DNA of 64,000 nt, from NCBI GenBank assembly GCA_017651065.1, contig JAGCDP010000016.1:1-64000 (forward strand), in the 5' to 3' direction. How positions within the stretch are numbered: position 1 is the first letter of the stretch; each line of letters starts with the position of its first letter. A program made the translations under genes and the position numbers. Origin of the DNA: Treponema sp. (GTDB taxonomy: Bacteria; Spirochaetota; Spirochaetia; Treponematales; Treponemataceae). The notes below the pieces were generated by a model that was not told the origin of the DNA, ran no database searches, and worked only from the letters and a program-made list of their open reading frames with translations. This document shows, in pieces, positions 31,666 through 40,929 of the stretch.

Positions 31666-33078
31666 ATGGAAGAAGATATTATGGTATTTACGAGCCAGCT
31701 TGAAGTTGCGCTTATGGCAAAACAGAGCTGGTTTAATGCAGAAAGACTTCAAAGTATGCTTGAACAGTTCAGGCTTATGTACTCATGCGTACGCAACCTT
31801 AATGAAGTACTTGTAAAACGCTCACTTATTCAGCCCGATCCTTATAAGCTCGAAACAAGAATCTCTGAAATTGCAGTTATAGAAACAGATAACTTTACAG
31901 AAAACGAAGATTCAATCGTTCTTGGAAAACGCTTTTCTGATTATGAAATGATGCTCGATTTTATCTGTAACTATTTCCGTTTTTCTGTAGAAAATATCAC
32001 AATTAACAGAATAAAAATCCTTCTTGATTTATTAAAAGCCTTTGACTGGACAAATCTTTCTTCCAACAGTTCAAAATCAAACACAAGAGCTCTTGCAACT
32101 GCACTTACAAAAGCAAGGACAAATGCGCCTGCAGTTACTGTAAGCCTTATTAATGACAGTCAGGAAAAATGTGCAAAAAGTACAAAAATCATAAACAGTT
32201 ATCTTGCAGAGCTCGCCGACTTCCAGCGTGAGTTTTATAAAGGTAATCTTCGTAAAGATCTTTTTGAACATCCTGATTTTGACAAAAAAAAGGCCTTTTC
32301 TTCTCCGGAAGCAGAGCTGGAAGAAATTCGACGTCTTTATGTAAAAACAACAGGCAAGAAAACTTTTTATACAGATCTTGTTCAGGAAATAATAAATGAA
32401 GACCAGGGTCCGGATAAGGAAAATCTTCGCCATAAGCTTCTTGAAAAGCTTGAAATAAAAATCACCGAAACAAAAAAAGAAACTCATACAGTAAATCCGC
32501 ATGATCTTCTTATGACTGCAGTTTTTGCGCTTGGCGGCATGGGTTCAATTCTTGGTCAGTTATATGCAAAGCTTTCAGATAACTTTGATCTTTTATTTTA
32601 TGTAAAGAAAACTCTTTTTGTAAAATTCATGGAAGCCCTTAAAAAGGCGCTTGGATTAAAAGAAAAACCTAGAAACTGTACAATCACAGTAACAGATCCT
32701 CAGTCGGGTACAAAAACAACTCAGCAGATTGAAGTTACTTCTTTCCTTGCGCAGGTTTCTAAGTTAGCACATATTTATTCAGGAATTGCTGCAAAAGGTT
32801 CGGAGTACAATAAAATAAATAATGCAAACGAAGACGATGCCCTTATTTTCTTAAACCGTCAGATTCAGGAAAATCAGAAACTCTTTACAACAATCAATGC
32901 GCTTGATGAACATTTTAAATCGCATGTAGAAACAACTCAGCGTGCAAAGGTAAAGGGACTTAAAATAGATTTGTCTTCATACAGAAACGCAATTATTGCT
33001 GCAAATAAAAAGCGCGGTGAATATGCTTCGGCAAAAGAAGAAATTGAACAAATGAAAAAACTTGGAATAAAAGGCTGA
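31666..33078 (+). CDS. conserved helical protein of unknown function
   Basis: 470 residues, no signal peptide, almost entirely predicted helix. Either the ATG at 31666 or the one at 31681 could be the start; the second has GGAAG 8 nt upstream and may be the true one. One segment (HDLLMTAVFALGGMGSILGQLY, about residue 280) is hydrophobic but has flanks typical of a buried helix. The C-terminal end is rich in Lys and Glu (KKRGEYASAKEEIEQMKK), suggesting a coiled coil. I do not recognise a family. It precedes the peptide-binding protein gene by 2 nt, so they share a transcript. Confidence 0.7.
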   Translation: MEEDIMVFTSQLEVALMAKQSWFNAERLQSMLEQFRLMYSCVRNLNEVLVKRSLIQPDPYKLETRISEIAVIETDNFTENEDSIVLGKRFSDYEMMLDFICNYFRFSVENITINRIKILLDLLKAFDWTNLSSNSSKSNTRALATALTKARTNAPAVTVSLINDSQEKCAKSTKIINSYLAELADFQREFYKGNLRKDLFEHPDFDKKKAFSSPEAELEEIRRLYVKTTGKKTFYTDLVQEIINEDQGPDKENLRHKLLEKLEIKITETKKETHTVNPHDLLMTAVFALGGMGSILGQLYAKLSDNFDLLFYVKKTLFVKFMEALKKALGLKEKPRNCTITVTDPQSGTKTTQQIEVTSFLAQVSKLAHIYSGIAAKGSEYNKINNANEDDALIFLNRQIQENQKLFTTINALDEHFKSHVETTQRAKVKGLKIDLSSYRNAIIAANKKRGEYASAKEEIEQMKKLGIKG

Positions 33079-33080
33079 TT

Positions 33081-34625
33081 ATGATTCGTATATTAAAAAA
33101 ATGTTTTGTACTCGCTGCGATTCTCTTTATTTCGACAAGACTTTTTGCAGATGATTTGAAAAAGTTTACAATTATTGAATCTGTTCATGAACATGATTTG
33201 AATCCTCAGACAACAAGTTATGCTTCTGATGCTCAGCTTCTTACAGGGCTTTATGAAGGCCTTTTTACTTATGATCCGGTAAGCTTAAGTCCGGTTTATG
33301 CAATTGCAGTAGACTACCGTATTTCGCGCGATAAAAAACGCTGGACTTTTAAAATAAATCCAAATGCCTGCTTTAGTAACGGCGAAAAAATTAAAGCTTC
33401 AGATGTTCGCGATTCATGGCTTTGTCTTTTGAGTACACCAAATGCTCCTTATGCTTCGCTGCTTGATGTAATTGTTGGTGCAGAAGCATACCGTACCGGA
33501 AAGGGCAGTGAAGCCGATGTAGGCATTTATGCAAATACAGATGACTCTCTTTCAATTCATCTTGTAAAGCCGGCAAATTATCTTCCAAAGGTTTTGTGTC
33601 ATCCGGCATTTTCGGTTGTGCACAGAAATCCAACTGTTTATTCAGGACCTTTTTATCTTGATGATATGATGGCCGGTGCAGTATATCAGTTAAAGAAAAA
33701 CAACTACTACTGGGATAAAGACAACGTTGCACTTGATGAAATTTTATTTTTCCAGAGTGATGACGAATATGAAAACGCTTACTATTTTAATACAGGCATT
33801 GCAGACTGGGTTACCGCAAATATAGATACAGCAACACTGCTTGATAAAAACGCTTTTAGTTTTAATGCAGAATTTGCCACAAGTTATTATTTCTTTAAAG
33901 AAGATGATTCTGTTTGGGGAAAGCCTGAATTCAGAACTGCGCTGTTTGAAGCAATTCCATGGGATGAACTTCGTAAGGATTATTATGTTCAAGCACAGAC
34001 CTTTGTTTATCCTTTGATTGGATATCCTGATATTGACGGATTTTCTTATACAGATTCACAGGAAGCCAAAAACCTTATGGATGCTGCCCGCGAAAAATAT
34101 GGAATTCCTGCAGACAAAAAACTAACACTTCTTTTTGAAATGCCAGAAAACAGTGTTTCAAGCGAACGCCTTGCTATTTTAAGCGATGCATGGGCACCTC
34201 TTGGAGTAGAACTTCAGGTACGAATAAAAAAATCATATGAATATTATGGCTATGTAAGAGATTCAAATGCAAACTTATTTATTTATACCTGGATCGGCGA
34301 CTTTGCAGACCCTCTTGCATTCCTTGAATTATTCCGGGGCGATTCAACATTAAATGATTCGGGCTGGAAAAATGATGAATTTGACAGACTGTTGAATGAA
34401 GCAGCAGAAGCAACCGAAGAGGAACGCTACAGACTTCTTGGAGAGGCAGAAAGAATTCTTTTAGACAGCTGCATGGTTATTCCTGTTCATCATCCGGTAA
34501 TTACAAATGTAATAGACAAGACAACAGCAGGCGGCTGGACCGAAAATGCCTTTGACATTCACCCGCTCAAGTATTTGTACAAAAAGGTAGGTAAAACAAC
34601 GGCGCCGAATGTCGTGAAGCGCTGA
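33081..34625 (+). CDS. periplasmic peptide-binding protein (SBP family 5, OppA/DppA-like)
   Basis: 514 residues with a cleavable signal peptide (LFA-DD near residue 24, no lipobox). Family features include QLLTGLYEGLFTYDP, KRWTFKINPNACFSNGEKIKASDV, GPFYLDD and the C-terminal VIPVHHP. It would capture oligopeptides or similar ligands for an ABC importer, but no permease or ATPase genes are in the window, so it must use one encoded elsewhere or work alone. AAAGG site upstream, 2 nt behind the previous gene. A family A repeat starts 1 nt after the stop codon. Confidence 0.88.
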   Translation: MIRILKKCFVLAAILFISTRLFADDLKKFTIIESVHEHDLNPQTTSYASDAQLLTGLYEGLFTYDPVSLSPVYAIAVDYRISRDKKRWTFKINPNACFSNGEKIKASDVRDSWLCLLSTPNAPYASLLDVIVGAEAYRTGKGSEADVGIYANTDDSLSIHLVKPANYLPKVLCHPAFSVVHRNPTVYSGPFYLDDMMAGAVYQLKKNNYYWDKDNVALDEILFFQSDDEYENAYYFNTGIADWVTANIDTATLLDKNAFSFNAEFATSYYFFKEDDSVWGKPEFRTALFEAIPWDELRKDYYVQAQTFVYPLIGYPDIDGFSYTDSQEAKNLMDAAREKYGIPADKKLTLLFEMPENSVSSERLAILSDAWAPLGVELQVRIKKSYEYYGYVRDSNANLFIYTWIGDFADPLAFLELFRGDSTLNDSGWKNDEFDRLLNEAAEATEEERYRLLGEAERILLDSCMVIPVHHPVITNVIDKTTAGGWTENAFDIHPLKYLYKKVGKTTAPNVVKR

Positions 34626-34716
34626 CGTCATTGCGAGCGAAGCGTGGCAATCCAGTGGTCCCTAAGCAGACATGGGGTCCCTGAGCAGGTATGGGGTCCC
34701 TGAGCCTGTCGAAGGG
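34626..34716. repeat. family A repeat followed by three tandem family B pieces
   Basis: 34626-34654 is a family A copy (CGTCATTGCGAGCGAAGCG...TGGCAATCCA). Then GGTCCCT(A/G)AGCA/CTG occurs three times (starting near 34657, 34676 and 34696), the last running into the full family B element CCTGAGCCTGTCGAAGGG (34699-34716). No gene in this 157-nt gap. Confidence 0.85.
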
Positions 34717-34717
34717 T

Positions 34718-34746
34718 TTGAAAAAGGCCTTATTTTAAACTATAAT
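34718..34746 (+). promoter_or_regulatory. near-consensus sigma70 promoter of ackA
   Basis: -35 TTGAAA (34718-34723), 17-nt spacer, -10 TATAAT (34741-34746). The -35 begins 2 nt after the family B repeat. A GAGG site precedes the ATG at 34783. Confidence 0.8.
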
Positions 34747-34782
34747 GAAGTATTAAATTTTTATATTATATAGAGGAAAAAT

Positions 34783-36123
34783 ATGGTAATTCTTACATTG
34801 AACTGCGGTTCATCTAGTGCAAAGTACCAGGTTTATGACTGGGACAACAAAGAAGTAATGGCTAACGGTGTTGTAGAACGCATCGGAATTGAAGGAAGCT
34901 GCATTACTCACAAGGCAAAGGGAAAGAAAACAGAAATCGAAAGCCCTTGTCCAACTCACAAAGAAGCAATTGAATTAATTATTAAGGAAATTACAGACCC
35001 GGAAGTTGGTGTAATCAAGTCTATGGACGAAATTAGTGCCGTAGGACACCGGGTCCTTCATGGTGGTGAAAAATTCACAAAGTCTGTACTTATCACTCCG
35101 GAAGTTCTTGACGGCTTCCGCGAAGTAATTGACCTTGGTCCACTTCATATGCCTGCAAACATCATGGGTATTGAAGCTGCCCAGAAGGTTATGCCAAATG
35201 TTCCACACTCTGCAATTATGGATACAGCCTGGCACCAGACTATGCCGGAAGAAACTTTCCAGTATGCTATTCCACGTGAATGGTACGAAAAATATGCAGC
35301 ACGCCGCTACGGTTTCCACGGAACATCTTTCCTTTATACAGCAAAACGTGCAGCAGTACTTCTTGGAAAAGATCCAAAAGATACAAACCTCATCATCTGC
35401 CACATCGGTAACGGCTCTAGTATGTGTGCCGTAAAGAACGGAGTTTGTTACGATACAACAATGGGTATTACACCTCTTGAAGGCCTCGTAATGGGAACAC
35501 GCTCCGGCGACCTTGACCCGGCTCTTCCTTTCTACATCATGAGAAAAACAGGCATGACTGCCGACGAAATGGACACAGCCCTCAACAAAAAGTGCGGATG
35601 TCTTGGTATTACAGGAAAGTATTCAGACCGCCGCGATATTGAAATTGATGCAGCAAAGGGCGACAAGCTCTGCCAGCTTTCTATTGATATGGAAGCACTC
35701 CGCATTAAGAAATACATTGGTGCATTCATGGCAGAACTTGGTCATGTAGATGCAATTGTATGGACAGCAGGGGTAGGCGAACGCGGACCAATCACTCGTG
35801 GCAAGGCCTGCTCAGGACTCGAAAAATACGGCATTAAAATTGACGAACAGAAAAACGAATGGTCATTCACCGGCAACGCAGAAACCTGTATCTCTGCCGA
35901 CGATTCAGAAACAAAGATTTTCGTAATTCCGACAGACGAAGAGCTTGTAATGACAGAAGATGCTTACGCTCTTATGAAGGGAACTTACGATGTTCACACA
36001 AACTTTAAGTATTCTTTTCAGGACCCTAACTATGTAAACAAGGCCCGCGAAGAAGGCTTAAAAGGCGACCTGGTAAAACGCCCTAACATTGCAAAGGTAA
36101 TTGCCCGTCCGCCAAAAAACTAA
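34783..36123 (+). CDS. ackA: acetate kinase
   Basis: 446 residues, about 40 longer than the common 400. Acetate/propionate kinase motifs are all present: N-terminal [18 protein letters not shown] with the acetate-binding Arg, [10 protein letters not shown] (Asp), GFHGTSF (His), GTRSGDLDP, and AGVGERGP near the C-terminus with its Glu. It makes ATP from acetyl phosphate in fermentation. Strong promoter and ribosome site; the codon usage looks like that of a highly expressed gene. Three further genes follow with 7, -4 and -35 nt spacing, so ackA may drive them. Confidence 0.96.
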   Translation: MVILTLNCGSSSAKYQVYDWDNKEVMANGVVERIGIEGSCITHKAKGKKTEIESPCPTHKEAIELIIKEITDPEVGVIKSMDEISAVGHRVLHGGEKFTKSVLITPEVLDGFREVIDLGPLHMPANIMGIEAAQKVMPNVPHSAIMDTAWHQTMPEETFQYAIPREWYEKYAARRYGFHGTSFLYTAKRAAVLLGKDPKDTNLIICHIGNGSSMCAVKNGVCYDTTMGITPLEGLVMGTRSGDLDPALPFYIMRKTGMTADEMDTALNKKCGCLGITGKYSDRRDIEIDAAKGDKLCQLSIDMEALRIKKYIGAFMAELGHVDAIVWTAGVGERGPITRGKACSGLEKYGIKIDEQKNEWSFTGNAETCISADDSETKIFVIPTDEELVMTEDAYALMKGTYDVHTNFKYSFQDPNYVNKAREEGLKGDLVKRPNIAKVIARPPKN

Positions 36124-36130
36124 AAACTGA

Positions 36131-39082
36131 ATGAAAAAAACTTTTCTATGTTTACTTTTACTGTTTTCGCTTTTTGTACCCCTTGTAGCTCAGGAAACCG
36201 AGGTCAACGAACAGTACGAATTTTTTTCGTGGGAACCTGTAGCAAAGGCAAAACAGTATGGAGTGACAATAGAAAAGTTTGATAACGCTCAGGACATCTG
36301 GACCGATTACAAAGAAATCAAAACAAAAGAAACAGAAATTGAAGTTCTTTTTACTCCGGGTGTCTACAGAGTTTCAATTTCTTCATATAACCTGATCGGA
36401 CGAAAAAGCAAGGGTTCCGATTGGGTTCAATTTATGATTCTTGAAGAAAACATTCCATATCTTAACGAAAAAGCATTTGCAAAAAGCACCGTATGGAAAG
36501 TTCCTGTTTTATTCTTAAGCAAAACAGAAGTAGATGAATCGGTTAAAGCAAGTAATCCCGATTTTCAAAATTACATAAAGCCGGCAGAAAACTATGGATC
36601 AAATTCAATCCTTGTAAAAGGCCGTAACATTTTTTCACCAAAAACAGAATTCTATCTTATTCCAAAAGACGAAGGAGAAGGGGAAGCCTTTGTTAATTTA
36701 GACGACGAACGCAAGGAACAAAAACTAAAGATTCTTTACAGAAACTCAAAGGAATATTCAGTAGTTGTTTCTTATGATGAATCAAAACTTGCCCCGGGAT
36801 ACTACTCACTCGAAGTAAGAAATCCCGGAAACAACAGTGATGCTTTAGATATCCTTGTTCTTGAAAATAGTTTAGTACAGATTAGTCCGGACAAAGGCTT
36901 TGAAATTGACGAACACTACAGCGTAAACTGCATTAATGTTCTAAATAATGCAACCTATCAGTGTTCAGTTCTTGCAAGCGGAGTAAACTCTTCAACAGAA
37001 ATTTATCTTGAACCTGCAAAAGGTATTTATGCTTATCCGTTTGAAGCAAACCTTGAACGTGCCCGCGTTTATGCACAGATTGTAGGTTCAGAAAAGAAAG
37101 AAGATTCAAAGTCGCTTGTAACTCTTGAATTTTCTACAGAAGCACTCAGAACAGGTTATTATAATATTGTAGCCAAAAACTGGGACGGCTCTTATTCAAA
37201 ATTCCTGTGTCTTGTAAAACGTCCTTTTAATAATGATTACACAAAACAGGTAAAAACCCTCAAAACTAAATATAACAAACGAACTGAATATGTAGATGTA
37301 ACTTTGCAGGATGAAGTTTTTTCAAGCAGTAAAAAATACACGCTTGTTTCTGAATATGATGAATCAATAGATTCAAACAAGAAGGTTGAGCTTACACTAG
37401 ATTCAAACGGAAAAAAACTTACAGGTACACTTACTCCAGACCAGCTTACAATTGCACGGTACGCACTTTTAATTGAAGACTATCTTGGTACCGATGTAAT
37501 TTATTGCGAAATAGATAATACCCTTAAGCTTTCTATGACCAAAATGAGTCCAAGTACAGTTGAACAGGTTTTCTTCCGCCCGGTAAATACAGATACCCAG
37601 ATAACAATGGATTCTTCCGAAGTTGGTACAATTGAATTTTTTGATAATAAAGTAAAACTTACAAAACGTCTGCCAAGTTTCTTTAACAATATGCGTCTGG
37701 ATCTTTCAATGCCAAAAGACGCTAATATAGTTTTTGATCTTGAGTTTGACATATTCAATAATGGATACTTTGGTTTTACAACAGGTACAGAGTACAGAAT
37801 GAAGGCAGAGAACGAAAAAGATCTTCTTTCATCTTATGCTCTGTTCAGATTCGGAATTCCAAACAATTATTTTGCTCCATATCTGGCTGTTGGACTTGGA
37901 CAGATTTATACATTAACAAATCAAGGTGTAAATAGTTTCAGTGATTTTGTTGGAACTTTCTCTTCCAAAGATACCGTCTACGGAATAGCCCAGCTTGGTG
38001 TAAGCCTGTTTGTTGTTCTTGATGTAAAATACAATCTTTTCCTGAATGATATGTTCAGCAAAACCCCATACTTTACAGATTCTGTTTCTGTAGGTTTTTC
38101 ATTCCCGCTCAGGTCATTCAAGTTTAAACGCAAAGTTCTTACCCGCCAGGCAAAAATTTCAAAAGAAGGCGCTGTTGATATTAAGACTTATGTAAATCCG
38201 GATTCAAATATAGATTTTGTAACTGTTGTAGATAGCGAATCGGTAACAGGCCTTGAAAACTATAAAAAAGTAGAAATTATAGAAATTGGTCAGTCTGTAC
38301 AAATTATAGAAGAAAATGCCTTCAGGAATTGTGAAAACCTTAAGCGTGTTGGTTTTGACAGAGGCTTTGACCAGATAAGCGATCCTCCTCTTACAATAAA
38401 GAACGGTGCATTTGCAGAAGATACTCAGGTTGGTGAATTGTATCTTCCATATAGAACTTCTGTAGTTCAGACAGGTGCTTTTGCCGGCTGGACAAACGGT
38501 CAGAATATTATTCTTTGCTGGAATGAAGATGACACAACAGAACGTGATCTTTCCGGACTTCTTAATTGTGCTGCAACAATACACTATAGAGATGGTGCTT
38601 TGTTCAAGGGCGCTTATGAAACTTCTCTTGATGATGAAGAAAACTGGGTTCCTTTGAATAATCTTGATATTGAAAATGTTTCTGTATATCACGACGACCG
38701 ATATGATCTTGGAATAAGAATCACAGGTTTTGCATACAGATGGTTCAAGAGCGAGCTTGATACCTGGATTAATCAGGAAACTCCGGACGAAGCACTTGCT
38801 TATTTAAAGAGCGGAAACAAGCTTACATTTAAAGTAAACGGCGACGGCAGAAAGTATACACTTGTACTTACTACCCAAGGCGGCGGATATTTCTATTACA
38901 CATTCAAGACACAGAAGAATAAGGTTACAAAAATAGAAATTCCATATAAGAAAATGAAAAAATACAGTTATTCAAGTCTGAAAAAACTTGATATAGATAA
39001 TCTGAAAATGTTCTGCATCATGCCGGAATGCGATGGTGCATGGAACGATGTAACGTTCTTTGATTTTGAGGTTGTACAATGA
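36131..39082 (+). CDS. large exported protein with FN3-like, beta-rich and LRR-like segments
   Basis: 983 residues with a cleavable signal peptide (LVA-QE near residue 20). Residues 25-105 form an FN3-like domain (FFSWEPVAKAKQYGVTIEKF), followed by several Ig-like modules (YSVVVSYDESKLAPGYYSLEVRNPG and a related copy near 335). Residues 500-690 are beta-rich with alternating polar/nonpolar strands ending in SVGFSFPLRSFKFKR, and could be an outer membrane barrel. Residues 715-795 resemble BspA-type leucine-rich repeats (IIEENAFRNCENLKRVGF, VQTGAFAGW). The last 135 residues resemble a CIA30/CBM-like jelly roll. Ligand unknown. The next gene (adenylate cyclase) overlaps by 4 nt, suggesting a shared sensing role. 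Confidence 0.72.
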   Translation: MKKTFLCLLLLFSLFVPLVAQETEVNEQYEFFSWEPVAKAKQYGVTIEKFDNAQDIWTDYKEIKTKETEIEVLFTPGVYRVSISSYNLIGRKSKGSDWVQFMILEENIPYLNEKAFAKSTVWKVPVLFLSKTEVDESVKASNPDFQNYIKPAENYGSNSILVKGRNIFSPKTEFYLIPKDEGEGEAFVNLDDERKEQKLKILYRNSKEYSVVVSYDESKLAPGYYSLEVRNPGNNSDALDILVLENSLVQISPDKGFEIDEHYSVNCINVLNNATYQCSVLASGVNSSTEIYLEPAKGIYAYPFEANLERARVYAQIVGSEKKEDSKSLVTLEFSTEALRTGYYNIVAKNWDGSYSKFLCLVKRPFNNDYTKQVKTLKTKYNKRTEYVDVTLQDEVFSSSKKYTLVSEYDESIDSNKKVELTLDSNGKKLTGTLTPDQLTIARYALLIEDYLGTDVIYCEIDNTLKLSMTKMSPSTVEQVFFRPVNTDTQITMDSSEVGTIEFFDNKVKLTKRLPSFFNNMRLDLSMPKDANIVFDLEFDIFNNGYFGFTTGTEYRMKAENEKDLLSSYALFRFGIPNNYFAPYLAVGLGQIYTLTNQGVNSFSDFVGTFSSKDTVYGIAQLGVSLFVVLDVKYNLFLNDMFSKTPYFTDSVSVGFSFPLRSFKFKRKVLTRQAKISKEGAVDIKTYVNPDSNIDFVTVVDSESVTGLENYKKVEIIEIGQSVQIIEENAFRNCENLKRVGFDRGFDQISDPPLTIKNGAFAEDTQVGELYLPYRTSVVQTGAFAGWTNGQNIILCWNEDDTTERDLSGLLNCAATIHYRDGALFKGAYETSLDDEENWVPLNNLDIENVSVYHDDRYDLGIRITGFAYRWFKSELDTWINQETPDEALAYLKSGNKLTFKVNGDGRKYTLVLTTQGGGYFYYTFKTQKNKVTKIEIPYKKMKKYSYSSLKKLDIDNLKMFCIMPECDGAWNDVTFFDFEVVQ

Positions 39083-40929
39083 AAAAAAATCGGAAAATGA
39101 AAAAAAGCTTTAAGGTAAAGAATCCTATTGGGGTTAAGCTTGGTGCAATTTTTGCCAGCCTTGTAATTTTTGTACTTGGAACTACAGTTGCACTTGTATA
39201 TGTTCTGTTTGCAAAAGATCAGGGTGTAAGCGCCAAGTCAAATACAATTTCTATAAACGAAACAACAGCAAATGCAGTGCAGCTTCAGCTCCAGAATATT
39301 CAGGGAGACGCAAATAATTATCTTAATGTACTTTATGTAATCAAAGACGATAACCACTATGAAGAAGAAGCCGAATACTTTTTTAATGAGCTTTGCCAGT
39401 CAAATACAGACATCTATTTTGTATATTCGCAGAGCAACGGCTACAAAGCTTCTGCAGCATTTTCTGAATTAGTAACAGGCGGCCAGAAAAAAATTGAGAC
39501 ATGGATTGCTTATAACCAGCCGGTTTCAGACAAAGTCAACGCAGGCACAGTTGTTATAAAAGATTTGTCTAATTCGTTTGGAGTTCCTTACACTTTGGCA
39601 ACCTTCTTTAAAAATAATAATGAACTTGTATGTGTAGCATATAATGCCGAAAGCCTTAAAGAAACATGCTTTAAAAACTCAAACTCAACTTATATAGTAA
39701 ATGCAGCAGGTGAGCCTCTTATTTACGAAGATAATCAGGAATTCTTAGACGCAGGACTTGTTCCTTCTTTTGAAACAGTTCAGGAAATTCTTGATTACAG
39801 CGGAACAGAATATATTTATAAAGACCCGCAGAATAACCGCTGGATTTATATCCGCACAAATATCCTGGATAATACCTGTTCGGCAATCACTCTTACTTCG
39901 GAGTCATCAATTCTTAAGGCAATCAATCTTACAGCCCTTAGAATTATTGCCGTTTCGTTTGCAGTATTCTTCCTTGCAATTTTGATTATCCGTTTCTTCA
40001 GCCGTTCTCTTACAAATCCAATAGAAGACCTGGTAGATGCAACTAACAGAATTGACCGCGGAGACTATGACATTCATCTTCGTCCTAGAACAAAAGATGA
40101 AATTGGTTATCTTTCTGACCGATTCACAAATATGGCAGGCGGCCTTGCAGAACGAAACCGACTCATGTCTACATTTACAAAATTCGTAAATAAAGATATT
40201 GCAGAAAAGGCAGCAAGTGGTCAGCTTAGTCTTGGTGGCGAAGACAAAAACGCAACAGTATTCTTCAGCGATATAAGGTCATTTACAGCAATGAGCGAAA
40301 AAATGACAGCGCCTGAAGTTGTAGAATTTTTGAATGATTATTTTACACGCATGGTAGATTGTGTAAACAGAACAAACGGAATTGTAGATAAGTTTATTGG
40401 AGATGCCGTAATGGCAGTGTGGGGTGCAGCTACAACAAACGGTTCGGCACAAGAAGATGCCTGGGCTGCAGTAAAGGCCGCTCTTATGATGCGTATTGCT
40501 CTTTATCATTTTAATGAAAATCAAATTAAGCATGGACGAAACCCAATAAAAATCGGCTGTGGTATAAACTCCGGTCCTATTGTTGCAGGCCAGATTGGTT
40601 CCGAAGATCACATGAACTATACAGTAATTGGTGATACGGTAAACCTTGCAAGCCGTACAGAAGCTTTAAACAAGCCATTTGCCACAGATATTCTTATTAC
40701 AGAAAATACATACAAGCTTGTAAAAGATAAAATCATAGCAGAAGAAATGCCGGGCGTTCATGTAAAGGGTAAGACAGACCCAATTAAAATGTACGCTGTT
40801 GTAAATGCAAAAGGAATAAAAGGACCAAAGGATATTCACAAGCTTCGTGAATTCCTTGGCTGGGATGAGCCAGATCTTGATAAGGTAAATACTGATGAAG
40901 AAGAAAAGAAGTACAAGATCGGAAAATAG
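39079..40929 (+). CDS. membrane-bound class III adenylate cyclase
   Basis: 616 residues. Basic N-terminus, TM1 (about 18-45), extracytoplasmic sensor domain (46-285, Cache-like in size), TM2 (286-312), HAMP linker (SRSLTNPIEDLVDATNRIDRG) and cyclase domain (about 390-570). Metal-binding Asp residues lie in FFSDIRSF (Asp398) and IGDAVMAVW, the adenine-specifying Lys in VDKFIGD and Asp in VIGDTVNLASR, with the transition-state Arg in the same motif. These residues predict cAMP rather than cGMP synthesis. It overlaps the preceding surface protein gene by 4 nt (ATGA) and the following FecR-domain gene by 35 nt. Confidence 0.92.
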   Translation: MKKNRKMKKSFKVKNPIGVKLGAIFASLVIFVLGTTVALVYVLFAKDQGVSAKSNTISINETTANAVQLQLQNIQGDANNYLNVLYVIKDDNHYEEEAEYFFNELCQSNTDIYFVYSQSNGYKASAAFSELVTGGQKKIETWIAYNQPVSDKVNAGTVVIKDLSNSFGVPYTLATFFKNNNELVCVAYNAESLKETCFKNSNSTYIVNAAGEPLIYEDNQEFLDAGLVPSFETVQEILDYSGTEYIYKDPQNNRWIYIRTNILDNTCSAITLTSESSILKAINLTALRIIAVSFAVFFLAILIIRFFSRSLTNPIEDLVDATNRIDRGDYDIHLRPRTKDEIGYLSDRFTNMAGGLAERNRLMSTFTKFVNKDIAEKAASGQLSLGGEDKNATVFFSDIRSFTAMSEKMTAPEVVEFLNDYFTRMVDCVNRTNGIVDKFIGDAVMAVWGAATTNGSAQEDAWAAVKAALMMRIALYHFNENQIKHGRNPIKIGCGINSGPIVAGQIGSEDHMNYTVIGDTVNLASRTEALNKPFATDILITENTYKLVKDKIIAEEMPGVHVKGKTDPIKMYAVVNAKGIKGPKDIHKLREFLGWDEPDLDKVNTDEEEKKYKIGK

